Shown: in pieces, positions 46,736 to 56,407 of the stretch
Layout of the letters: every line of letters starts with the position of its first letter
Numbering within the stretch: position 1 is the stretch's first letter
Assembly: GCA_001179505.1 (NCBI GenBank)
Contig: CDMY01000303.1
Location: 61,232 to 125,231 of the forward strand
Source of the DNA: Vitrella brassicaformis
Lineage: Eukaryota > Sar > Vitrellaceae
Direction: 5' to 3'
DNA: 64,000 nt
Made by a program: the position numbers and the translations under genes
Notes under the pieces: model-generated
Told to the model about the DNA's origin: nothing
Seen by the model: the letters and a program-made list of their open reading frames with translations, nothing else
Database searches by the model: none

Positions 46736-47612
46736 CCCCGCCAGCAACCAAATCGAAAACGCTCTTTTCCTGGACGACTGAGTGGGGGATTGGGAGCGGT
46801 TCCTATACAGCCGGCCAGATTTCGTGGAACCGAGAGCGGTTTCACGGAACTTTTCACATTCGTCAGCTCACTAGTGCCTACCGAGACCTGTCGATCTCTC
46901 TTTCTGTAAGCTGCTGCCCTTGCGTCGTTATTCGAATCGTTTCGTCCCCCCACTCATTCAATAACTTCCTGGCCATTCTCGAGTCAGTCTGTTTCTCGTG
47001 AGACCGTGTTCCTGACTGACGTGAAGGCAGGCGTGTGCTGGCTGCAGTCACCGCAGCCCCCTGATTGATGGATGTGACCACGTGCACACAAGCCATGCAG
47101 CCCTGGCCTGCAAACACATCTCTCACCCCTCCCGCTTGGCTTGCTCCCGCCTCCCCTTCTCTCTCTCACACACATGCGCACACGCGGTGCCCTCTCGTGG
47201 ATATCCATGCGAGCAACTGTCGGCGTCCCGCATGTGCGCAACACAGAGAAATCACCTTCGATCTGCCTCAGACAGAAAGGGGGACCTGACCTCTTCTTAC
47301 GCAGCGCAACAAACAGCGACAAATGCGACCACCGTTCGCTCGTTCGCTCCTCCATTGCTCTGTCTAGAGAGAGAGCATCACGCACATAATGATACATACA
47401 TAGATACGTACACACAATACGCACACACACACACGCGCGGCCAGGTTGTCCATCTGGCTGCCCTCCCCTCCGTGTCTCTCTGCCCGGCTGCCTCCCCCTT
47501 CCTCCCTCCCTCCCCGTCCATCCATCCATCCACCATCCATCCATCCATCCATCCACTCTTTCATCCACCCGGTGCGTCCGTCATGCACGCGGTGGGTCGA
47601 TCCATCGATCGA
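46736..47612. other. Intergenic region
   Basis: About 880 bp upstream of paralogue 3 and downstream of the GalT-family gene. It has CCATCC and ACAC repeats in 47380-47570 and no supported exon. Confidence 0.45.
46835..46848 (-). promoter_or_regulatory. Recurring 14-nt upstream element, copy 3
   Basis: Minus-strand reading is TCCGTGAAACCGCT, 99 nt before the start of Cys-rich paralogue 3. It differs from copies 1 and 2 by one base. Confidence 0.35.
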
Positions 47613-49333
47613 TCAGTCGCATCCGGCTTCTATCAGCTTCTTGGCGTCGTCTTCCGGCATGTGGGCGTTGCACATGATGCCTGCAGTGAGTGCCACACAC
47701 ACCAGCCAACCAGCCAACAGAGAGAGCGCGTGATTCGATGGATGGATGGATGGATGGCTTGGTGTGCCGCATTTACCTGATCCGAACTCGAATCCCGCGA
47801 CCGGCCAGCTGTCAAGGCGCGGGAAGATCTCCACGTGCCAGTGGTAGTAACAGCTCGGGTTGTACACCTGAGAGCATGCCATGCCATGCCATGCACCAAC
47901 AGCACATACATACATCCTTGCAAGAAAGACCCCATTAATTACACCACATGACATGTGACACCAACGTCTCTGTCTTCACGCACCGACGCACCGACGCACC
48001 CACAGCCACCATGTATGTATTGTATGGGATTGATATATTGACTGACCTGGTTCCTGGTTCGGTGCAGGTGTGCGGTCCTGAGGACCAAGTTGTAGTCGAC
48101 GTCGCCGAGCGCTCGGTTGATCCGCTGGAAGACCCGGTGCAGAATGCGCCCGAGGGCGCGCAGCGTGTCGTCGTCGATGGACAGGAACTGGTAGTTGTGG
48201 CGCAGAGGCAGCAGCAGAATCTGATACGGGATGTGAGCCGCGAACGGAACTGATTGATGTTCGTGATGAATGGAAAAGGCAACAAAACGCCCACAGACAC
48301 ACACACACTCTCAGACATCCAAGTATCCATCGGCCGATCTGTCTGTCTGTCTGTGGTACTGACTGACCAACAGCGATGAATTGGCTGTCGAGTTCGACGA
48401 TGCGCACTTCCTCCTTGAGCTCGAGCTTTATGTAGTCGCAGAAGAGACAGCGCCCGTTGGTCTGGAAGTACTCCCTGGCCGTGTCGGTCAGCTTGAGCTG
48501 CTGGTTGGGCACTATCGGCAGGCCGATTATCTGCGAGTGGGGGTGCACCATGGAGGCGCCCCCGAACATGCCCACGTTCTTGAAGCACAGGAGGCTCTGG
48601 ATGAGGGGAGAGGTGGTCAGCAGCAGCCCCCTATCGCGGAATGCCTTGAAGAGCATCTCCCAGTAGACGGGCGTCGTGTGGCCGATGGGCAGGTTGTGGG
48701 AGGGGTGGTCCACCACGACCTCGTGGAAGCCTGTCGCCTCCAGCAGCAGCTTACCGCGGGCCCGGGCCGTGTTGAGGCAGTCGACCAGCTCGTTGCACTC
48801 CATGCTCATGATTGACGCCGCAAAGGGGTACTGAAGCGACTCGTCGGCAATACAGTTCGAAGGCGCAACCACTGACACACACACACACACACACATCCAG
48901 ACAGACAGACAGACAGATTGACGGTTGCTGGCTCTGTCTGCGCACCAGGGAATTTGTTGGGCAGCACATACAGCTCGAAGTCGTCCTTTGGGGCACAGGT
49001 GGGGTCGTGGTCGCTGGCCCGCAGTGTGAGCAGCTTGGCTGGTAGCTGCCCCTCGTTGCCCTTGCAGAAGGGGCAGTTGGCACTCCACTGCGGGATCTTG
49101 CTCTTGTCCATCCCAACCTCTGGCCGCATCTGTTGCGGCCGCTTCCGGCGCTCCACACCCGGGAAAGCTATCCAATCGTTGGTGCAGATGTTGTGGCGGA
49201 ACGTCGCGAAACACCGAATGCCGGACCGCTGAGTGGGAGGGCTGAGAGGGAGGGAGGGGGGGAGGGAGGGTGACGGGGGAGCGGCTGCAGCGCGCCGAGA
49301 TGAGGAGCCGCTGCAGCACCGGCGGAACAACAT
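47613..49333 (-). CDS. GalT-family nucleotidyltransferase (galactose-1-P uridylyltransferase or ADP-glucose phosphorylase)
   Basis: Five exons. The N-terminus (MLFRRCCSGSSSRRAAAA ... GIRCFATFRHN) looks like an organelle leader, then the core starts NICTNDWIAFPGVERRKRP. Zinc-type ligands appear in CPFCKGN. The middle has VVDHPSHNLPIG, NVGMFGGASMVHPHSQIIG with the catalytic His of the H-P-H-S-Q triad, and a second CLFCDY pair. The C-terminal lobe has FAAHIPYQILLLPLRHNYQF, YHWHVEIFPRL, AGFEFGSG and NAHMPEDDAKKL. The fold is that of HIT-superfamily GalT enzymes, which move a nucleotidyl group between sugar phosphates through a His intermediate. The ending FE-x-G-[ST]-G plus PED-x-AK resembles plant ADP-glucose phosphorylase more than bacterial GalT, so substrate is left open. 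An alternative start is a GTG at 49369. Confidence 0.88.
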
Positions 49334-49486
49334 CCGTCGCTCCGATGAGGCAGGGACGATGCAGGTCACGTGTGAGATGAGTCAGCACTATGGAAATCGC
49401 TCATGCTGCTTCATTCTTCGTAATTTCTTCTTCTAGAAGTCGTGAATGGGCAGAAGGCGCTTCCCTTCTTGCTCTCCGTCTTCGAG

Positions 49487-49500
49487 AGCGGTTACACGGA
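49487..49500 (-). promoter_or_regulatory. Recurring 14-nt upstream element, copy 4
   Basis: Minus-strand reading is TCCGTGTAACCGCT, 153 nt before the GalT-family start and 89 nt before the U2AF start on the other strand, in a 256-bp divergent spacer. Confidence 0.35.
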
Positions 49501-49589
49501 ACGTCAGGGTCAAACCCTGCTGCGCCTGCTGTAGGGTACAGGTGCGGAAGCGATGACCGCAGTCAGCTAACCAGCTCACAGGTCGCGAG

Positions 49590-52500
49590 ATGAAACGCCC
49601 GAACCCAGATCCGACGCAAGAAGAAGCCAGGTGAACCCAGACAGCAACACCACAACGACCACACACACTCACTGATCTCCCTTGGTTGGCGCTGCGTACG
49701 TGCTACATGTGCAGCAAAGTCGCCCGATCTGATGGCGACCCGTCTGCAGCCGCGCCACAAGCACCTCAAGCACCACCACAAGGTCGGTTCGGTTGTGTAT
49801 CGCTGTCCTCCCACCAATCTGTTTGTCTGTCTGTCTGTCTAATGCATCAGGCGATGTGAGTGCATCAGGTGAGGCCGCATCCGCTGCTGCTGCTGCTGTT
49901 GCTGTGTCGGTGTCGCCCGGGCCGGCTCCCATCTCGCCGGGCACCGCCGCAATCAGCAGCCCAGCGATGGAGGCCATGGCGAGGGCAGCACTCCTGGTAG
50001 CCAACACACATCAACACCATTCATTATATGCATCTGTCTACCTGCTGCTTGTGAAGGCGCAAGCGGGTGTTCCGAGCACCACTGACAGCAGCACAAAACC
50101 TGCAAGGTGCGCATTAGGATCAGGAAACAGAGGCGACCTGCCTGCCTGCCTGTCTGTCTGTCTGTCTGCCAGCCTGTCTTGCTCGGATGCACTCATTAGA
50201 ATACCCTCCCTGGTGTCTGTCGTTTGCTGCCTGCCCATGTATGTGTGTGTGTGTGTGTGTCAGGAAGGTGTATGTGGGGAACGTGCCGATGCTCGTGACG
50301 GAGATGCAGATAAAGCAGTTCTTCAACACCATACTCGACTCACTGCTGCCAAACAAACCACCTGGCGAAGTGGTCAGAAGGAGAAGAAAACAAACGACGG
50401 GATGGATGGAGGCAGGCAGGGGCAGACAGACGGCAATGGTTGGTCGATCGGTCGATGGATGGATGGGTGGATCTGGGGGGCAGGTGACGGAGGTGTACCT
50501 GAACGCTGCGAAGCGGTTTGCCTTCATCGAACACCGGTCGGTATGCGTTTTTCTGCATACCCTACTCGGCGTGGGGGCTGCGGTTCGTTCATGTGTGTGC
50601 TCCGCCTGCTGCGTCTGGTCAGTTCCATCGAGGAGGCCAATTTCACCATCTCCCTCGACGGACTCAACATGGTCAGACAGACAGACAGGGAGGGAGGGAG
50701 GGAGGGCAGGCACACGACCGTCATGGCACACGTGTGTATTGATTGCTCTGTGCAGATGGGGTGTTCGCTGAAGCTGCGTCGTCCGCAGGACTACAACGCC
50801 ACCCTCGCGCAGGCCCAGCTGCAACAGGTACGTGTTAGGTTACGTACGTACGTACCAGAGGGAGAGAGACTGTGAGTGCATTGCATGCGGACCAAAACGA
50901 CCACAGTGCACTGCACTGCAAGCCATCGGCGTCGGACTCCTTCATTCACATGTGTATCGTATCGTATCGGCTCGATGCGCCACAGGAGATTGCTCGGAGG
51001 GGCGGCGTCTCTGTGGTTGCTGGGGCCAAGCCGCTCTCGTCTATCGCGGGCAGCCAGGGTAAATTAAATGCATATATACACGCGACCGACCGAGCGACAT
51101 CCATGGCTGTCTGTCTGTCTGTCTGTCTGTGGGTGCGTTGGATTGGATACACTGTGTGTTTGTGTTCAGAGATAGTGTCCACGTCGGTGGAGGACAGCCC
51201 CAACAAGGTCTTCATCGGCGGCCTCCCACACAACCTCTCGGAGCAAAACGTCAAGGTACCTACCCACACACTACAGCGGACAATGCTACATCCAGAGACG
51301 TATCCCTCCCCGGTTTGGTCTTGTCCGTCCGTTCGTCTGTCTGTCTGTCTGTGTGTCTTTGTGCAGGAGATGCTGCAGAAGTTCGGCCCTCTCAAGGCCT
51401 TCCACCTCGTCAAGGTCAACCAACACACAAACGAACGCACTGACTGACTGACCCTCTCCCCCTCTCTCTCCGTCCCTCTCTCTCTCTCTCTCTCTGTGCG
51501 TGTGTGCATTCAGGAGCGTGAGAGGGACACGTCGAAGGGCTTCGCCTTCTGCGAGTGGCGCGACCCCAACGTCACCGACGTCGCATGCGCCAACCTCAAT
51601 GGGACCGTCATCGGTAGGGAGGGAGGGAGGGAGGGAGAGGGGGAGTACAGGTGGCCAGCATGCGCGCGGCATCTGTCTGTCTATCTGTCTGTCTGTCTGT
51701 GTCTGCGTGTCATGTGCTTGCTGTTCAGGCGACCGTACACTCAACGTGCGCCGGGCGCTTCCTCATGGGGTACGTCAGAGTGGAGTGAGAATATGGCACC
51801 AACACATTCATTCAGTACATCCCTGTGTGCCTCATGTGTGCCTCTGTGCGGCTGTAGAGTGCGTCATCGGTTGCGTCTGTGAGCCCGACCACAGTGGCGA
51901 TTGTGTCAGGGGTGCCCAAGGCCGGCGGAATTGGGTGAGAGTGCGTGTGTCCAGTCCACAGAGCACGACAACACAACACAACGCAGGCCTCGGCCCTCTG
52001 TGGATCCATCCATCCATCCACCTATCCGTTGCTGCAGCAAGCCGAGTCGCGTCATGTCGTTCACCAACCTCCTCACCGTTGCACATCTGGTCGGTACCAA
52101 CACAAACACACACACGACTGCTAACCACCGACACAGAGCTCACCTGACCGACTGTGTGTGTCTCTGTTGGTGCGTATTGTGTCTGTGCCATCCATCCATC
52201 AGTCTAGCCACGATGAGATTCGACGTCTGATGGAGTTGGCGCGCGACGAGTGCGCCAAGATCGCCGCCGTGCGTGTGGTCGAGTTCCACAACGGCGCCGT
52301 TCTCGTCGAATTCCCTAACGTCAAAGACGCCGCCAGGGCCATCCAGAAATTCCAGAGTCAGAACCAGTGAAGGCGCCTCGATCCGTAACCCTTCTGTTGT
52401 CATCTCTCCCTCTGTCTCTCTCTCTGTGTCTTGGTTTATATGTCAGATGGTGTGTTGGACGGTCGCGTGATGCAGGTATCGTTCGCCGAGCTCACCGCAA

Positions 52501-52814
52501 GCATGCAGCAGGCCGCCATTGCACGTATGCAGCAGGCCGCCGCTGCAGCTTCATCGGCTTCCGCCCCATCGGCCCAACCGGCAGCAGCAGCAGCACCAGC
52601 ACCAGCACCATCGAGCAGCCCCTCCCCTCCCCCTCCCCCATGCCCATCCAATGGCACCCTGCCAAACGACGCAGCAGAAGAAAGAGGTGGCCAGACGGAC
52701 GCGGCCCCCAGGAGCAATGGGACTGGCGACAGGCCAGATACCGGGCCGAGCCAAGGGGCGGGGGAGGCCAATGGCGGCGATGGGGCGAACGACAGAGAGG
52801 GCGACAAGAGCTGA
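49590..52814 (+). CDS. U2AF2: Splicing factor U2AF large subunit (U2AF65)
   Basis: Some 16 short exons join in frame from MKRPNPDPTQEEAR to TGA 52812-52814. RRM1: RKVYVGNVPMLVTEMQIKQF ... TEVYLNAAKRFAFIEHRS ... GCSLKLRRPQDYN. RRM2: NKVFIGGLPHNLSEQNVKEM, FGPLKAFHLVK, TSKGFAFCEWRDPNVTD. A third, U2AF-homology-motif RRM: VMSFTNLLTVAHLSSHDEIR, AKIAAVRVVEFHNGAVLVEF, AARAIQKFQ. The protein binds the polypyrimidine tract and helps U2 snRNP choose the 3' splice site. Two features differ from the animal protein: the N-terminus lacks an RS-rich stretch and is Ala/Pro/Ser-rich, and the usual Arg-x-Phe signature of the third domain is not visible at DGRVMQVSF. A roughly 100-residue Ala/Pro/Gly-rich tail follows. 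The small exons near 51850-51940 are the least certain. Confidence 0.93.
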
Positions 52815-53576
52815 CAGGGNNNNNNNNNNNNNNNNNNNNNNNNNNNNNNNNNNNNNNNNNNNNNNNNNNNNNNNNNNNNNNNNNNNNNNNNNNNNNNNNN
52901 NNNNNNNNNNNNNNNNNNNNNNNNNNNNNNNNNNNNNNNNNNNNNNNNNNNNNNNNNNNNNNNNNNNNNNNNNNNNNNNNNNNNNNNNNNNNNNNNNNNN
53001 NNNNNNNNNNNNNNNNNNNNNNNNNNNNNNNNNNNNNNNNNNNNNNNNNNNNNNNNNNNNNNNNNNNNNNNNNNNNNNNNNNNNNNNNNNNNNNNNNNNN
53101 NNNNNNNNNNNNNNNNNNNAGTCATTCAGTCACTTTGCGTGCGTCCGTGCTTGCGCGTGTGACTATGTGTGTGTCAGTCAATGGTTGCTGGACGTTGCAG
53201 ACAGACCTGTGCAAGTACTTGCACAGAGATGAACGAACAAGACGTCCGTTCCGTTCCGTTGGATGCATGCTGCTGTATTGGTGCTGATTGAATCCATCGA
53301 TTCACACACTAGAATCCATCGATCCAAACAGTCCGCACAAAAGAGAAATTCAGTCGTTTCCGTGATATAGTGTGTCAGCATAGCATCAAGCAAGAACCGA
53401 CCGAAAAAGGTGGGGGACGAATGAATGCAAACCGACATGCGAAGCGACGTCACCCGTTCGTTGTCTCTTCGACCCACATGGGAGCCATCAAATGGCCGAC
53501 TCACACCGACCCCCTCTCTCTCTCTCCCCATGGCCACAGGGAGGGAGGGAAGGAGCGCATCATCCACCACTGGTAG
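52815..53576. other. Convergent intergenic spacer with assembly gap
   Basis: Between the U2AF and LIN9 3' ends. About half is unknown bases; the rest has no supported exon. Confidence 0.5.
52820..53119. other. Assembly gap of 300 unknown bases
   Basis: Exactly 300 N, starting 6 bp after the U2AF stop codon. Confidence 0.95.
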
Positions 53577-56220
53577 CTACGGGGCGCCCGCACCGCCAGC
53601 AGCAACGGTGTCTGTCGTCTCCTGCGGTGCTGAAGGTGCGTCAGATCGCCGGAGCGCCCGCATGGCTGGCTCAAGCGCCCTGTTGGTGGCCTCCAGCTGC
53701 AGCACCACCCAGGCGTACTCCTGCCGGAAGGAGTCACTCATCTCAGCCCGGGAAGCCGCAGCACCAGCAGAAGCAGAAGCAGCAGCAGCAGCGGCAGCAG
53801 CAGAACCACCGCCCCCGTCCGCTGCTGAGGCGGCATCGTCGGTCGCATTGTTGGCCGCCACCTCTGTGTTGATCTGCATTGCCCCGTCAGTCACATAGGT
53901 AGACAGAATGACAGACGGATAGATAGATAGACAGAGGGAGGGAGGAATGCCATCGGTGGGCTGCCTACCGTCCTGAGGGTGTGGAGCAGCCTCTCCTTGC
54001 GATCGAGGAGCCGAATCATGGCCGCCAGGCACCCCACATCCAGCGCTGCACTCGCACAGACAGACAGACAGACGCCCGTAAGAATGGGTGGTTCCTCGGT
54101 GCGGGCGCTCTGCAGCTCACCGCTGATGCATGTGTTGACTCGGCCCGAAAACTCTGACAAGAAGCCGATGGCCTCATCCTGTGCATCATAGCCCTCTGCA
54201 CACACAACACATCCATCCATCCATCGATCCATCGATTGACAAGGCCGCCGCCAGGCGACCCCCGTGAGTGTTATTTACCGAGGAGGTGCGTGTCGGCGAC
54301 ATCGAGCCTCCGGCCGTCGGTCGTGTCTGTGAGGGGAAAGACGTCCGTGTCGACGACAGACGCGATGCCGCCAGCATCCGGGCGGCTCAAGTGCACGAAG
54401 TATCGACACACCGAAGTGGCGCCGTCAGTGTCTGGCGAGGGGAAAGCGGAGGGGCTCGCCAGCCCGTCAGATCTGATGTGAACCAATCCATTGTCAGACA
54501 GGGAGGGAGGGAGGGGGGGCAGAGAGATGGTTGGCTGACCCCGTTGTGGTGAAGTCGGCCGTGCCCATGATGGTCCCCTGCTCCAGCTCGCGAGTGTTCG
54601 GGTGCACAGCTGCAGCCAGACACCGAACCAGGGAGCGCAGAGCACCGCACCCCACCGCACCACCTATCGCGTACGCGCCGTTGGGTGTTCGTGCATGCAT
54701 TAATGTTTACCGAGGACGGAGTCGCCTGACACGAATGGCTGGGGGATCACCTGCACTCACACACGGAATCGAATCGCACACATCACATGCGCGCCATGCG
54801 TACGCCTCGATATGGTCCCCCACGCCGCCACGCCAGCAACGAATCGAATGGACTGACTGACCTGCAGGTACGAGAAGAGGTCTCGGAACTCGTGGGGCAC
54901 CTGCCGCTTCGCCTGCAGCAGGTGGACCGCATGACGATACCTACAGACAGACACCAGACACCAATGCAATACAATGCGATCAATGCTCTCTCTCTCGTGT
55001 ACATCCGATGGGGGAGTGGAGGGGCCTTGACGCACCTCTGTAGCTTGTGCCTTTCTTGTGCGAGGAATTTGGCCGACAGCCGCCGCATCCGGCCCATCTC
55101 GGCACGCAGACGACTCCACTCACGACGCAGCAAACCGACACGCTGATGACGGATATTTGCAGGCTCGGCTCGTGTCGACACGTCCTGTAGAGTTAGTTCT
55201 TGCCTCTCTAACCTACCCGCTGTCTGTTTTGGTGCAGGATGGGGCACCGCTGGCAGAGTGTGGCCTCAAACTCATTGGTGTCGAAGTACAGCCGGTCTAT
55301 CGGGCTGTAACACCACTCATACCTACACACAACACAACACACCGATAGATAGATGAGATGCATGAACCAATCGATGGATGGATGCGAAGAGCCAGCCATA
55401 CGTATCTGATCTGAATGCCTGCAAACCAGCCCACCATCTCCCCCACACACCGACCTGCAGAATTTGGTGGCGGCTGAGGACATCAGGCACCGCCTCAGCT
55501 CCAGCTCGCGCCTCATCAGGCTATAGCGCACCTTGCTGTCGGTGTCCTCTCCTGCTGCTGCTGCTGCTGCCGAGGCATCAGTCATCTCGCCGCGAAGGGC
55601 CTGCACCAACGAGATGAATGAAGCCCCTGGCTGTGCGTGTGTGTGTTTGTTTGTTTGCGCCCCCTCATACCCCCCTACCTGATAGCCATCGTCGACAAGA
55701 GGCGCGACGGACCTGAGTGTTCGAACACATACCCGGATGGATGGACAGATGGACACCCTCAAATGCGTCAGTCAGGCTCGCTCTTGTCTGCGTGTAGCCA
55801 TCAAGCACTATCCATCCCTCCCTCAATCCATCCATCGATCGTACCATGCCTTGCGCAACGCACGCCGGCGCTGCACAGGGGCAGCCCCGCTCCCTGCCGA
55901 AACGTGCTCCTGGTCCTGCACACAACACATACAAGGGCGGAGCTCGATGAGCACACGACCACGGCGTTCGTGCATTGAATGACTGACCGTCGTGGGCTGT
56001 GCTTCTCCGTCGCCGCCGGCCGTCATGGCCTCGTCCTTCTTGCCTCCCTCCTCGCCAGCCCGCATTCTGACCATCGCACACACACACGGAAGGAAAGGAC
56101 GCCATTGTATGCATACGACAGACACATCCAGTCGATGCGATGTGCGTGTTCTGGTGGATGAATGAGCTGCAGCCATACAGGGCCTACCTACCTCAGGAGC
56201 TGTGCCGCAAGCCTTGCCAT
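53577..56220 (-). CDS. LIN9: LIN9/Always-early homologue with DIRP domain
   Basis: About twelve exons read from ATG 56220 (MARLAAQLLR) to TAG 53577. The DIRP region is spread over several exons: CRYEWCYSPIDRLYFDTNEF, RVGLLRREWSRLRAEMGRMR, RLSAKFLAQERHKLQRYRHA, VPHEFRDLFSYLQVIPQPFV, then SGDSVLAAVHPNTRELEQGT with CRYFVHLSRPDAGGI and VDTDVFPL. This tracks LIN9/ALY segment by segment (EWFYSAID; RPRRFS..FL..ER..L..YR; LPVGQRV-type turn; tudor-like HP-TRE-hydrophobic strand). LIN9 is a scaffold of the MuvB core and DREAM complex, which controls cell-cycle genes in animals and plants. The C-terminal part is helical and Ala-rich (EAIGFLSEFSGRVNTCI; AAMIRLLDRKERLLHTLRT; EATNRALEPAMRAL). It lies 187 bp from the divergent NFU gene. 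Confidence 0.8.
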
Positions 56221-56407
56221 CGGGCCGACGGAGAAGTCATGAACCCATCAGCTCATTGGTCGGCCATGATATTGGAACACTCAGGGAATCCAAAGTGGCA
56301 CAAAAACTCATCATGATGTCTCGTAGATCTCACGATAGTACGAGCTTAGTGGAGAAGAAGCGTGGATGGCATTCTTCCGACCCAGATTTTTCTCTCGGTG
56401 ACCGAAG
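56221..56407. promoter_or_regulatory. Divergent spacer between LIN9 and NFU genes
   Basis: Only 187 bp lie between opposite start codons, so a shared promoter is likely. The sequence contains GCTCATTGG (CCAAT-like on the other strand) at about 56249-56257. Function is inferred from position. Confidence 0.4.
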
